Shown: piece after piece, positions 1-7,389 of the stretch
Layout of the letters: each line of letters starts with the position of its first letter
Position numbering within the stretch: position 1 is the first letter of the stretch
Source: Rhodococcus ruber NBRC 15591
Lineage (GTDB): Bacteria; Actinomycetota; Actinomycetes; Mycobacteriales; Mycobacteriaceae
Reading direction: 5' to 3'
NCBI RefSeq assembly: GCF_001894945.1
Contig: NZ_BCXE01000015.1
Location: 1 to 44,279 of the forward strand
Length of the DNA: 44,279 nucleotides
Made by a program: the position numbers and the translations under genes
The notes under the pieces: generated by a model
Told to the model about the DNA's origin: nothing
Databases searched by the model: none
The model's input: the letters and a program-made list of their open reading frames with translations, nothing else

Positions 1-85
1 TCCGAGTGGCGGAATGGCAGACGCGCTAGCTTGAGGTGCTAGTGTCCTATTAACGGACGTGGGGGTTCAAGTCCCCCCTCGGACA
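1..85 (+). tRNA. tRNA-Leu (anticodon GAG), lacks one 5' base
   Basis: Class II tRNA cloverleaf. The anticodon stem CTAGC/GCTAG flanks the loop TTGAGGT, giving anticodon GAG for CUC/CUU leucine codons. A long variable arm precedes the T-arm, whose loop reads GTTCAAGTC. The acceptor stem shows TCCGAG (1-6) pairing with CTCGGA (78-83). The seventh pair would need a G just before position 1 to pair with C84, and A85 is the discriminator, so the gene starts one base outside the window. No CCA is encoded. Confidence 0.95.
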
Positions 86-105
86 CTCCGAATCGAGATC
101 GTCGA

Positions 106-140
106 CGAAGGCCCCGAACCGAGCAGGTTCGGGGCCTTCG
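106..140. terminator. Strong hairpin downstream of tRNA-Leu
   Basis: A perfect 15-bp stem (106-120 with 126-140) closes a 5-base loop (GAGCA). It begins 20 bases after the tRNA and lies between the tRNA and the convergent minus-strand gene ending at 186, so it could terminate both. There is no T-tract, as is common in high-GC actinobacteria. The function is inferred from stem strength and position. Confidence 0.75.
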
Positions 141-183
141 CCGCCCGCGGCGGTGGGCGTTCGCCGCCCGCGGCGGGTGGGCG
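137..183. repeat. Tandem duplication of a 23/24-bp GC-rich unit
   Basis: Two adjacent copies (137-159 and 160-183) begin TTCGCCGCCCGCGGCGG and differ by one inserted G. The first copy overlaps the end of the preceding hairpin. This looks like a local duplication in a convergent intergenic region; no function is evident. Confidence 0.7.
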
Positions 184-185
184 GC

Positions 186-410
186 TCAGCCGATCCGGCC
201 CCGGCGGAAGTAGGTGATCGGGCCGATCCAGTTCACTGCGATGATCGCGGCCCATTTCGCCTTGCTGCCCGCGACCCGGTCCGCGGGGCGCCGCGTCAGA
301 TCGGTCCACGCCGTCGCGGCGAGCGAGAGCTGCACAGCGGCGAGGGTGAGCACGAGCGTCTGCTGCCCCGGGGTCAGGTCGCGGAACTGCGGGCGGCGCC
401 GTGCGGTCAT
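186..410 (-). CDS. Small membrane protein, PLDc_N-type
   Basis: 74 aa. A basic N-terminus is followed by a hydrophobic segment at about residues 17-33 (LVLTLAAVQLSLAATAW), a short polar hinge, and a second hydrophobic stretch (KWAAIIAVNWIGPITYFRRGR). The second segment, ending in a W-x-x-P-x-x-Y-F-x-x-G-R pattern, is typical of the phospholipase D-nuclease N-terminal domain found in tiny actinobacterial membrane proteins. The start is the ATG at 408-410, preceded by GGAG seven bases upstream. Longer in-frame starts exist but would overlap the divergent SDR gene on the other strand. The cellular role is unknown; family assignment is by pattern only. Confidence 0.7.
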   Translation of the reverse strand: MTARRRPQFRDLTPGQQTLVLTLAAVQLSLAATAWTDLTRRPADRVAGSKAKWAAIIAVNWIGPITYFRRGRIG

Positions 411-555
411 CGTCGTCTCCTTGGGTCGAGGATTCCTTCCCGCCGAGCCTGCCACGTTCCCGCCGTCGCCGGCAGAGCCACAGGTCCCACGAGGCCGGCC
501 GGCGCGGCCCGCCCGATACCATCGGTCCGTACCGCCCCACACGACGAACAGGCCC

Positions 556-1998
556 ATGACTTCGCACACCGACGCGCCGGGTATCGACCCGGCCGACCTC
601 GCCACCTGCCTCCGCGTCCTGTCCCTCGTGGACGAGCTCGACGCCGACCACCCGGATTCGGTGACGGTGCAGCGCGCCGTGGGGCACATGTTCAAGAAGC
701 TGAAGCGGCTGCGCCGCAACGAGACCCGCCGGGCCAAGGTCACCGCGGACCGGCAGGTGCTCGCGACGACCGCGACCGGATCGCCCACCCGCATCGACGA
801 CGAGACCGCCGGGATCGCGTTGAGCTCGAACGCACCGGGGGCGAGCGCGGGCACCCTGATCCGGCCGCGGGCCTGCTACGTGTGCAAGGACAAGTACACC
901 CGGGTCGATGCGTTCTACCATCAGCTGTGCCCGCGCTGCGCCGCGGAGAACCACGCGAAGCGGGACGCCCGTACCGATCTGACGGGCCGGCGTGCGTTGC
1001 TCACCGGCGGCCGCGCCAAGATCGGCATGTACATCGCGTTGCGGCTGCTGCGCGACGGCGCCCACCTGACGATCACGACCCGGTTCCCGAACGACGCGAT
1101 CCGTCGTTTCGCGGCCATGGAGGACAGCGCCGACTGGCTGCACCGCCTGCGCATCGTCGGCATCGACCTGCGCGACCCCGCCCAGGTCGTGGCCCTGGCC
1201 GACGACGTGGCCGCGCAGGGTCCACTCGACATCCTCGTCAACAACGCCGCCCAGACCGTGCGCCGCTCCCCCGGTGCGTACTCCGCCCTCGCCGAGGCCG
1301 AGTCCGGTCCCCTGCCCGCCGGCCCGCGGCCGGAGGTGCTCACCTTCGGCAAGCCCTCGGACGCCCACCCGGCCGCGCTGGCCGGGTCGCTGCCGTCGCA
1401 GCTGACCGCGGAGTCGCTCACCTCGCTCGCGCTGGTGGCCGGGTCGGCCACGGCCGACCGGATCGCCGCCGGTGTCGCGGTCGACGCCGGGGGGCTGCTG
1501 CCCGATCTGGTGCACACCAACAGCTGGGTGCAGACCGTCGGGGAGGTCGAGCCGCTGGAGCTGCTCGAGGTGCAGCTGTGCAACTCCGTGGCACCGTTCA
1601 TCCTGGTCAATCGGCTGCGGCCGGCGCTGGCGGCCTCCCCGGCCCGCCGCACGTACGTGGTGAACGTCTCGGCGATGGAGGGGCAGTTCGCCGGGCGCCG
1701 GTACAAGGGGGCCGGGCATCCGCACACCAACATGGCCAAGGCCGCGCTGAACATGCTCACCCGCACCAGCGCCGAGGACCTGCGCGCCGACGGGATCCTC
1801 ATGACCGCCGTCGACACCGGCTGGATCACCGACGAACGGCCCCACCACACCAAACTGCGCCTGGCCGAGGAGGGGTTCCACGCCCCGCTCGATCTCGTGG
1901 ACGGGGCGGCCCGCGTGTACGACCCGATCGTGCAGGGCGAGGCCGGGGTGGACCTGTACGGCTGCTTCCTCAAGGACTACCGCCCGGCCCCGTGGTGA
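556..1998 (+). CDS. SDR-family oxidoreductase with N-terminal Cys4 ribbon
   Basis: 480 aa, about twice the length of a classical short-chain dehydrogenase. Residues 1-105 are a basic N-terminal extension. Residues 107-128 hold C-x2-C (C107, C110) and C-x2-C (C125, C128), a likely zinc ribbon. A Rossmann domain follows, with TGGRAKIG near residue 150 and NNAA near 230. The usual SDR active site is altered: a serine sits in NVSAMEG and lysine K395 is present, but the position four residues before it, normally tyrosine, is T391. An acidic/proline-rich insertion precedes the C-terminal half. The family has an NAD(P)-binding fold; the substrate is unknown. It is monocistronic, with a possible -10 (GATACC, 515-520) upstream. 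Confidence 0.8.
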   Translation: MTSHTDAPGIDPADLATCLRVLSLVDELDADHPDSVTVQRAVGHMFKKLKRLRRNETRRAKVTADRQVLATTATGSPTRIDDETAGIALSSNAPGASAGTLIRPRACYVCKDKYTRVDAFYHQLCPRCAAENHAKRDARTDLTGRRALLTGGRAKIGMYIALRLLRDGAHLTITTRFPNDAIRRFAAMEDSADWLHRLRIVGIDLRDPAQVVALADDVAAQGPLDILVNNAAQTVRRSPGAYSALAEAESGPLPAGPRPEVLTFGKPSDAHPAALAGSLPSQLTAESLTSLALVAGSATADRIAAGVAVDAGGLLPDLVHTNSWVQTVGEVEPLELLEVQLCNSVAPFILVNRLRPALAASPARRTYVVNVSAMEGQFAGRRYKGAGHPHTNMAKAALNMLTRTSAEDLRADGILMTAVDTGWITDERPHHTKLRLAEEGFHAPLDLVDGAARVYDPIVQGEAGVDLYGCFLKDYRPAPW

Positions 1999-2136
1999 GC
2001 GCGTCCCGCCGGCCGGGTGAGATCCACCCGACACGTCCGCGCAGGTAGAGACCAGTTCCACACCGCCGGGAGCGGCCTGGGCGCCCCGGGACGGGGATAC
2101 TGGAGACATACGCCGTCGCCGCCCCCGGAGGACCCC

Positions 2137-2532
2137 ATGCCCGTTGCCGTAGTCCACGCCGACACCCCGGAAGGACACGCCGCGCTCACCACGGCCGCCC
2201 GCGAGGCCGCCCACGGCGACGGCACGACCCTCGTGCTCGTCGCGGTCGACGACGACGGCGCGGCCGGGCAGCGCGAACTCGACTCGATCCGCGCGGACGT
2301 CGCCGCCGCCCTGGGTGCCGACGGGTGGGAACTGCGGACGGCGGTGCACGACGGGGACCCGGTCGCCGCGCTGGTCGACCTGGTCGAGCGGTCCGGCGCG
2401 GACCGTCTCGTGGTGGGCAGCCGCGACCGCAACGCGCTCGGCAAGTTCCTGCTCGAACGGCGCCTGCAGCGGCTGCTGCTCGAGGCGCCGGTCCCCGTCC
2501 TGGTCGTCAAGGGCACCGACTCGGACGAGTAG
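2137..2532 (+). CDS. Universal stress protein (UspA family), single domain
   Basis: 131 aa, close to the usual length of a single Usp domain. It opens with a beta strand (MPVAVVHADTPEG) and ends with the family's ATP-binding-like region (LVVGSRDRNALGKFLLERR) and terminal strand (PVPVLVVKG). The G-x2-G-x9-G(S/T) loop of ATP-binding members is only partly recognisable, so nucleotide binding is uncertain. The start ATG is preceded by GGAGGA at 2127-2132, and a -10-like GATACT sits at 2096-2101. Such proteins are cytoplasmic and usually accompany stress or dormancy responses; no partner is evident here. Confidence 0.85.
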   Translation: MPVAVVHADTPEGHAALTTAAREAAHGDGTTLVLVAVDDDGAAGQRELDSIRADVAAALGADGWELRTAVHDGDPVAALVDLVERSGADRLVVGSRDRNALGKFLLERRLQRLLLEAPVPVLVVKGTDSDE

Positions 2533-2567
2533 TCGTCCGGAACGGCCGCTGCCCCGCCCGATCCGGT

Positions 2568-2573
2568 TAGGCT
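2568..2573 (+). promoter_or_regulatory. -10 element TAGGCT, leaderless start of DUF2784 gene
   Basis: TAGGCT lies six bases before the ATG at 2580. With a usual 6-8 base gap from -10 to +1, transcription would begin at the start codon, and no Shine-Dalgarno is present. This is the actinobacterial leaderless arrangement, inferred from spacing. Confidence 0.5.
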
Positions 2574-2579
2574 GGCGGT

Positions 2580-2717
2580 ATGGCGTACCGGCTGTTGGCC
2601 GACGTCACCGTGGCCGCGCACCTGGCCTTCCTGCTGTATGTGACGTTCGGCGGTTTCCTGGCGTGGCGGTGGCCCCGCACGCTGGCGCTGCACGTAGTGG
2701 CGGTGGTGTGGGGGTTC
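2580..2717 (+). pseudogene. DUF2784 protein gene, 5' fragment (split by transposon)
   Basis: Encodes the first 46 residues (MAYRLLADVTVAAHLAFLLY through ALHVVAVVWGF), two hydrophobic helices typical of DUF2784 inner-membrane proteins. The reading frame runs into the left end of the transposon and stops at 2762 after 14 element-encoded residues. Removing the element and one copy of the GGTTC duplication joins this frame exactly to the fragment at 13315-13548, restoring a continuous 123-aa protein of normal family length. The gene is therefore disrupted by a clean, recent-looking insertion. Family function is unknown. Confidence 0.9.
2713..2717. repeat. Target-site duplication GGTTC, left copy
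   Basis: GGTTC immediately precedes the GGGG end of the left inverted repeat and recurs at 13310-13314 immediately after the right end. Five bases is the duplication size of Tn3-family transposition. Confidence 0.93.
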
Positions 2718-2771
2718 GGGGTCCCGGCAGTAATGGCGCAAAAAACAACGAGGTTCGCGTAGCGCCTGGTC
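2718..2771 (+). repeat. Left terminal inverted repeat (54 bp)
   Basis: Begins GGGGTCCCGGCAGTAATGG and matches the reverse complement of 13256-13309 at 53 of 54 positions; the single mismatch is C versus T at position 11. It is longer than the usual 38-bp Tn3-family repeat. The GGGG outer end is the family signature. Confidence 0.95.
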
Positions 2772-2803
2772 CGGGTAGACGGACGAGTCGTTGTTGGTGG
2801 CCG

Positions 2804-3757
2804 CTATCGGTGGCCGCGGTCGGGACCGAGGAGGCTGGTGATGCCGCGCATGGCCGCCGGTGAGGGTTTGAAGTAGCGGCGCAGGTTGTCGGGTTTGCGG
2901 TGGCGGGACTTGGCCATTAGCTCGAGCAGGCTGGCTCCGGCCTCGCCGAGATGCGTCAGGCCAGAATGCCGGAGTTCGTGCAGGTCCCAGCCGGTGCCGG
3001 GTCCGTTGGTGGCGGTGGCGGCATCGAGCAGGGCGCGGGCCTGGCCGTAGGACAACCTGGCCAGGCCGGTGTCGGGGCAGATGTCGCGGTCGGCGACGGC
3101 TTTGCGGGGTCCGGGTCGGCGGTGGGTGACGAACAGCGGTCCGCGGGTGCGGCCCTTGGTGAGGCGTGGCAGGAGCCGGGCGGTACCCGCGTCCCAGTAC
3201 ACGAGCTCGTGCGCGTACTCGTGATGGGCGGCGCCGCGGCGGCGGGTGCGGGGCTTGGCGCCCTTGGACTTCACCGGGCAGCACCGCCCGGCCAGGTCGA
3301 GGTCTTCGATGTTGACCTGGAGCAGTTCCTCGGTGCGGGCGCATGTTTCGTAGAGCATCCGCCACAGCGTCTTATCCCGCAGGTCGATGTCGCGGCGGGT
3401 GATGAGCCGGTCGATCGCGGTGCGCGAGCGCACCGGGGTGGCCGAGTCCGGCGGGGTGGAGCGTTTCACCCACGCGGGGACCGCCGGGGCGAGGTGTCCG
3501 TGCTCGCGGCACCACGCCAGCCAAGACGCGACCGCGGCGCGGCGGGCGTTCCAGGTGTTGACCGCCGCCTCGCCCCACAAAGTTTCCAGGGTTTCGCCGA
3601 TCTCGTCGTCGGCGACATTGGCCAGCGGCCGGGCCTCGCCGAGCCTGGCGGTGGTCTTATCGACGGCGATGGCGTAGGAGCGGCGGGTGTTCGGGGAGCG
3701 GATCGAGTCGAGGAAGCCGTCGCCGGCGGCGCGGACGGTGATCCCGGACGACAACAT
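2804..3757 (-). CDS. Tyrosine recombinase, TnpI-like cointegrate resolvase
   Basis: 317 aa. Residues 1-100 form a SAM-like core-binding domain ([14 protein letters not shown] near residue 21). The catalytic domain shows R141 (ARTEELL), H260-x2-R263 (HELRHS), H286 and nucleophile Y295 (RRYF), the full tyrosine-recombinase set. The chosen ATG is preceded by GGGAGG with good spacing; an in-frame ATG at 3841 lies inside the repeat region and is less likely. Its place at one end of a Tn3-family element, with no serine resolvase present, points to cointegrate resolution as in Tn4430. The 16-bp repeats just upstream (3779-3873) are its probable target and may also give autoregulation. Confidence 0.88.
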   Translation of the reverse strand: MLSSGITVRAAGDGFLDSIRSPNTRRSYAIAVDKTTARLGEARPLANVADDEIGETLETLWGEAAVNTWNARRAAVASWLAWCREHGHLAPAVPAWVKRSTPPDSATPVRSRTAIDRLITRRDIDLRDKTLWRMLYETCARTEELLQVNIEDLDLAGRCCPVKSKGAKPRTRRRGAAHHEYAHELVYWDAGTARLLPRLTKGRTRGPLFVTHRRPGPRKAVADRDICPDTGLARLSYGQARALLDAATATNGPGTGWDLHELRHSGLTHLGEAGASLLELMAKSRHRKPDNLRRYFKPSPAAMRGITSLLGPDRGHR

Positions 3758-3778
3758 TGTGACCTCCCTGGCCTGCTT

Positions 3779-3873
3779 GCCACAGATAACAGGGCCGCTT
3801 CGCGCACCGCCGGAGCGGAGTCGTCGCAGGCCGGGTTTCATGGTGCCACAGATAACAGGGTGTTATCTGTGGG
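3779..3873. other. Putative internal recombination (resolution) site with three motif copies
   Basis: A 16-bp sequence, GCCACAGATAACAGGG, occurs at 3779-3794 and again at 3845-3860. The second copy is directly followed by an inverted partner, TGTTATCTGTGGG (3861-3873). The result is a perfect 12-bp inverted repeat (3846-3857/3861-3872) around GGG, plus a direct repeat 66 bp away. The layout resembles the TnpI site of Tn4430, which has an inverted core plus accessory direct repeats. It lies between the recombinase start and the end of the disulfide reductase gene. The outer copy falls 20-40 bases before the recombinase ATG, where a promoter would be. Confidence 0.75.
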
Positions 3874-3874
3874 A

Positions 3875-5254
3875 TCAGTCGGCGGCGGGTCGGTGGACGC
3901 CGCCGGCGGCGGCGTTGACGGCTTCGGCGAGGGTGGGGTGGATGTGGATGGCGGCGGCGAGTTGGCCGTAGGTGGCGCCGCAGGTCATGGCGATGACGGC
4001 TTCGTGGACGAGGTCGCCGCCGTCGGGTCCGGCGATGTGGCAGCCGAGGATCCGGTCGGTGGCGGCGTCGGCGACGAATTTGACCAGGCCGCGGGTGTTG
4101 CCGATGGCACGTGCTTTGGCAACGCCGGTGAAGTTCTGGCGGCCGATGATCACGTCGTAGCCGGCTGCGCGGGCGGCGGGTTCGGTCAGGCCGACGGCTC
4201 CGACTTCGGGGTCGGTGAACACCGCGTGCGGCACGACACGTCCGGTGGTGGTGCGGTCCTGGTCGCGGTAGACGGTGCGGTAGACGATGTCGGCGTCGTC
4301 GCGGGCGGTGTGGGTGAACATCGGCCCGCCCCGCAGGTCGCCGATCGCCCACACGTTGTCGGCGGAGGTGTTCAGGGTGTCGCCGACGGTGAGGAAGCCG
4401 TGCGGGTCGGGTTGCAGGTCGAGGTGTTCCAGGCCCAGGGCGTCGGTGTTGGGGGTGCGCCCGGTGGCGAGCAGCAGGTGGCTGCCGGTGATCTCGGCGG
4501 TCTCGGTGCCGGTGCAGCCGATCCGGATGTTGCCGGCCGTCCCGGCGGCGTGAGTACAGGTGGTGGCGGTCGCGACAGTGATGCCGTCGGCAGTCATGCC
4601 GTCGGCGACGGCGGCGCTGATGTCGGGGTCTTCCCCGGGCAGCAGCCGGTCGGCGCGCTGGACGATGGTGACCTCGGCGCCGAATCGCCGGAACATCTGC
4701 GCGAATTCGCAGCCGACGTAGCCGCCGCCGACGACGAGCAGGTGGGCGGGTAGTTCGGTGAGGTCGAGCAGCGTGCGGGAGGTGTAGTAGGGCACGGCAT
4801 CCAAGCCGTCGATGGCCGGGAGGGTGGTGCGGGTGCCGGTCGCGAGGATGATCCGGTCCGCGGTCAGGGTGGTGCCGTCGACGGTGAGGCGCCGGTTACC
4901 GGTGAATTGTCCTGCGGCGTGGTAGAAGTCGAGGTCGGCGGATTTTTCGACGGCCCGATACGATCCGGCCCGGATGGAATCGACGAGGGTGTTCTTACGC
5001 TCCACCACGGCGGCCAGGTCGACGGTGACCGGACCGCCGACGCGGACGCCGAACTCGGCGGCGCGGCGGGCCTGATGGGCGACGGCGGCGGAGGCGATCA
5101 TCGTCTTGGTGGGGATGCAGCCCCGGTTCAGGCAGGTCCCGCCGAGCAGTTCCTTCTCGACGAAGGCGACCCGGCCGTGGCGGGCGGCGCGCAGCGCCAG
5201 TGGCAGCCCGGACATTCCGCCGCCGAGCACGAGGGTGTCGTAGCGTTCGGTCAT
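3875..5254 (-). CDS. FAD-dependent pyridine nucleotide-disulfide reductase of the mer cluster
   Basis: 459 aa, class I flavoprotein disulfide reductase. FAD site GGGMSG at residues 11-16, redox pair C41-x4-C46 (GGTCLNRGC), NAD(P)-binding VVGGGYVGCEFAQ in the middle, second FAD motif (NVWAIGDLRGG), and a C-terminal interface with catalytic H439-P and E444 (HIHPTLAE). This C-terminus matches dithiol reductases such as lipoamide or mycothione reductase. It lacks the terminal Cys-Cys of MerA, so it is unlikely to be a second mercuric reductase. Its ATG overlaps the stop of the CcdA-like gene by four bases. The operon partners suggest it feeds electrons to a thiol relay used with mercury; the substrate is unknown. 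Confidence 0.8.
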   Translation of the reverse strand: MTERYDTLVLGGGMSGLPLALRAARHGRVAFVEKELLGGTCLNRGCIPTKTMIASAAVAHQARRAAEFGVRVGGPVTVDLAAVVERKNTLVDSIRAGSYRAVEKSADLDFYHAAGQFTGNRRLTVDGTTLTADRIILATGTRTTLPAIDGLDAVPYYTSRTLLDLTELPAHLLVVGGGYVGCEFAQMFRRFGAEVTIVQRADRLLPGEDPDISAAVADGMTADGITVATATTCTHAAGTAGNIRIGCTGTETAEITGSHLLLATGRTPNTDALGLEHLDLQPDPHGFLTVGDTLNTSADNVWAIGDLRGGPMFTHTARDDADIVYRTVYRDQDRTTTGRVVPHAVFTDPEVGAVGLTEPAARAAGYDVIIGRQNFTGVAKARAIGNTRGLVKFVADAATDRILGCHIAGPDGGDLVHEAVIAMTCGATYGQLAAAIHIHPTLAEAVNAAAGGVHRPAAD

Positions 5255-6147
5255 TGCGGGCGCCCTTCCTCGATGACGGTCGTCGGGGTGCAGCAGTCGA
5301 CGGGTGCGGCATCGGTAACGCGGCGCCGGATCATGCGGTGAGCGAGGACGGTGACGGCGGCGGTGAGCACGGTCAGTGCCGCGATCGTCGCCATCAGTGG
5401 TGTGTGGTTCTGCAGCCAGGTGCTGGCGGTGGTGGACAGGGCCGCGAATCCGTTGGTGCCGGTGGTGTCGCCGGTGACGGCGGGCAGCCAGTACCAGGCC
5501 AGGTAGGCGCCGGTGAGGATGAGCACGGTCGCGGTGATGCGGGTGCCGTGCCGGGCGAGGGCGGCGAGATGGTGGGTGAGCGCGGTACCGGCGGCCGCGG
5601 CGGCGAGGCTGACCAGCAGCAGGATCGTCGCGGCGCCGAGGGTGTAGGCGACGAACACCGCGAGCAGCGCACCCCAGCCCGCGGTGGCCTGGGCCTGGGC
5701 GATGACGGCCAGCAGCACCCCGAACGTGCACGACAGCGACGCCGCGGCGTAGCCGATCCCGGCGAGGACGATCCCGGTTGTGCCGCCCGGCCCGGTGGCC
5801 GGGCGCAGCGCTCGGGTGGGCAGTCGCAGACCGAGCACGCGGCCGGTGAACATGACGACACCGAGCAATACCAGGGCGACACCGACGACCAGACCGAGCC
5901 ACGGCGCGGCGCTGATCAGCGCGCGGGCACCGGCGCTGATGGCCAGCCCCGCCACGGCCAGGGTGCCCGCGAACCCGAGGGTAAAAGCGACGCCGGTTCG
6001 CAGCGCCCGCGCCGTGCGTACCCCGAGCGGTTCGGTGGCGGTGTCGCCGAGGGTGTGGGTGATCCAGGCCGGCAGCAGCGCGAAACCGCACGGATTGACC
6101 GGGGCGAGCATGCCCGCGGTGAACGCCAAGGCCAGCAGCCCGTTCAC
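5251..6147 (-). CDS. CcdA/DsbD-type membrane thiol-electron carrier, mer-associated
   Basis: 298 aa, about eight hydrophobic segments. The N-terminal helix carries the P-x-x-P-C-G signature (PVNPCG, C20) and a second membrane cysteine, C140 (SLSCTFG). These two cysteines are the reactive pair in CcdA/DsbD proteins, which pass electrons across the membrane. The protein is longer than typical CcdA (about 220-240 aa) and ends in a cytoplasmic-looking tail with adjacent C285-C286 (VDCCTP), unusual for CcdA and reminiscent of metal-binding Cys pairs. Start and stop overlap the neighbouring genes by four bases each, implying translational coupling with the CxxC lipoprotein and the flavin reductase. 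A role in reducing or handing over Hg(II) is inferred. Confidence 0.8.
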   Translation of the reverse strand: MNGLLALAFTAGMLAPVNPCGFALLPAWITHTLGDTATEPLGVRTARALRTGVAFTLGFAGTLAVAGLAISAGARALISAAPWLGLVVGVALVLLGVVMFTGRVLGLRLPTRALRPATGPGGTTGIVLAGIGYAAASLSCTFGVLLAVIAQAQATAGWGALLAVFVAYTLGAATILLLVSLAAAAAGTALTHHLAALARHGTRITATVLILTGAYLAWYWLPAVTGDTTGTNGFAALSTTASTWLQNHTPLMATIAALTVLTAAVTVLAHRMIRRRVTDAAPVDCCTPTTVIEEGRPQ

Positions 6148-6650
6148 CGGTCCCCGGCCTTCGCCAGCGCGGCGGTGATCTGATCGGCGGACGGGTCGGC
6201 GGCCCGGTAGGCGACCGCACCGCCGGGGTCGACGACGAGCAGGGTCGACAGGGCGGCCACGGAGTACCGCTTGGTCAGGGTCGCATCGGTGTCGATGACC
6301 GCGGGCACGGTGTCGGTCCCGGTTTGCTGCTGGAAGTCGGTGACGACCTGGGCAGGTTCGGCCGGATCCATGTCGACCAGGACGAAAGCGGCGGTGTCAC
6401 CGAGTTGTCGCGCAGCCTGCGACAGCGACTTCGCGCCGCCCACGCATTCACCGCAGCCGACCGAAAAGAAGAACATCGCCGTCGGCTTGCCGCTGGGCAC
6501 GGTCACCGGCGCCCCGGACAGCGCGGTGACCGTGACGGGGTCGGTGGCGGCGCGGGGCGAGGCGGTGTCGGTGCCGCAGGCAGCCAGCACCGTGACCGCC
6601 AGGGCGGCGAGCGCCGCGCTCACCGTGCGTCGGGTGATCGGCGTGGTCAC
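6144..6650 (-). CDS. Thioredoxin-like lipoprotein with CGEC motif
   Basis: 168 aa. The N-terminus has two arginines (R7-R8), a hydrophobic stretch and a lipobox LAAC ending at C25, so it should be lipid-anchored outside the membrane. The mature part looks like a TlpA/AhpC-type thioredoxin fold: FFFSVGCGECVGG gives C66-x-x-C69 after the first strand, and DTVPAVIDTDATL supplies the expected proline loop region. The neighbouring CcdA-like protein is the classic electron donor for such lipoproteins. Four-base overlaps at both ends place it firmly in the operon. It may bind Hg(II) or keep extracytoplasmic thiols reduced; this is inferred from context. Confidence 0.8.
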   Translation of the reverse strand: MTTPITRRTVSAALAALAVTVLAACGTDTASPRAATDPVTVTALSGAPVTVPSGKPTAMFFFSVGCGECVGGAKSLSQAARQLGDTAAFVLVDMDPAEPAQVVTDFQQQTGTDTVPAVIDTDATLTKRYSVAALSTLLVVDPGGAVAYRAADPSADQITAALAKAGDR

Positions 6651-6946
6651 GGCTGGGAACTCCGATCGGTCGACGCGTTGGGCTGATGCGATCGGCGGGT
6701 GCCCAGCAGTCCGCGGACTGTCCCTCGCTGCGGCGGCTTACGACGGCGCGCGGTGTAGCCGACGGCGGCGAGGACCATCACCGCGGCGGCCACGATCGGT
6801 CCCCAACTGCGCAGCGCACCGCCGAGGGCGGTGAGCGCACCGGCCGCGATCAAGGCCGGTCCGGCGCAGCACACGATCATGGCCACGGCGGCACCCACCA
6901 CCGCGAGCGGGCCGCCGATCCCCGTGGAGTTGTTGCGTACGTTCAT
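6647..6946 (-). CDS. Small Cys-Cys membrane protein, MerF/MerT-like mercury importer
   Basis: 99 aa with two hydrophobic segments, about residues 13-36 and 48-65, then a basic tail. The first helix contains adjacent cysteines C26-C27 followed by A-G-P (VCCAGPALIAAG). This is the pattern of mercuric ion transporters MerT and MerF, which take Hg(II) through a Cys-Cys pair in helix one. Size and two-helix topology fit MerF best, but the second, cytoplasmic cysteine pair of MerF is absent. The ATG at 6946 overlaps the ArsR stop as TGATG, which favours it over an upstream TTG. The gene symbol is withheld because orthology cannot be proved. Confidence 0.72.
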   Translation of the reverse strand: MNVRNNSTGIGGPLAVVGAAVAMIVCCAGPALIAAGALTALGGALRSWGPIVAAAVMVLAAVGYTARRRKPPQRGTVRGLLGTRRSHQPNASTDRSSQP

Positions 6947-7350
6947 CAATGTCCTGCTCCGTTCACACGAGCGGTGTCGATGCGGGTGCAGCAGGTCAGC
7001 GCGGCGGCGTTGTCGGCGGCGAGGGAGCGGGCCAGCATCACCAGGTCCGCGACGCGTGGGTCGCCGACGGAGTAGCGCAGCTTCTTGCCGTCACGGCGCG
7101 CGGTCACATAACCGCAGTCGGCCAGGCAGGACAGGTGCACCGACACCCGCGGCTGGGAGATCCCGGCATGCTCGACACACTCCGCGGAGGTGCGCTCGGC
7201 GGCCAAGATGAACTCCAGCAGCTTCAACCGCGTCGGATCCGACAGCGCGCGAAAGAACTTCGCCGTCGCATCCAGGTGCGTGCAGGCCGTCTCGCCACCG
7301 GGCGCGGTGACGGCGGCGGTCGTGGACCGGGGCAAGGGGATCGCCTCCAC
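6946..7350 (-). CDS. ArsR/SmtB-family metalloregulator of the mer genes
   Basis: 134 aa, winged-helix repressor. FFRALSDPTRLKLLEFIL is the conserved dimer/helix region, ISQPRVSVHLSCL the recognition helix, and the wing follows (VTARRDGKKLRYS). Cysteines C75-x3-C79 in the recognition-helix region plus C120-C121 near the C-terminus resemble the sites of CmtR (Cd/Pb) and of the ArsR-type mercury regulators of Streptomyces; C23 and C58 are further candidates. The GTG start has no Shine-Dalgarno and lies about 25 bases below the predicted transcription start. As first gene of the minus operon it probably represses both arms, releasing DNA when Hg(II) binds. Confidence 0.85.
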   Translation of the reverse strand: MEAIPLPRSTTAAVTAPGGETACTHLDATAKFFRALSDPTRLKLLEFILAAERTSAECVEHAGISQPRVSVHLSCLADCGYVTARRDGKKLRYSVGDPRVADLVMLARSLAADNAAALTCCTRIDTARVNGAGH

Positions 7351-7360
7351 AAGAAGAAAG

Positions 7361-7389
7361 TTGAACTATTCGGATAAGCGCATAGTATG
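7361..7389 (+). promoter_or_regulatory. Plus-arm mer promoter (-35 TTGAAC, -10 TAGTAT)
   Basis: TTGAAC (7361-7366) and TAGTAT (7384-7389) are separated by 17 bases, giving a start near 7396 and a leader of roughly 68 bases before merA. It overlaps the minus-strand promoter almost completely, as expected for divergent, co-regulated mer arms. Confidence 0.6.

Noticed and set aside
67-2349. Very long minus-strand open frame (760 codons) across the tRNA end, SDR and stress-protein genes
   Set aside because: Low-complexity Arg/Gly/Pro-rich product, antisense to well-supported genes; a typical high-GC shadow frame.
2580-2762. A complete 60-aa small membrane protein
   Set aside because: The last 14 residues come from the transposon end and the rest is the truncated start of the DUF2784 gene.
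3758-3841. Extended N-terminus of the tyrosine recombinase (start at 3841)
   Set aside because: It would run through the repeat site and lacks a good ribosome site; the ATG at 3757 has GGGAGG.
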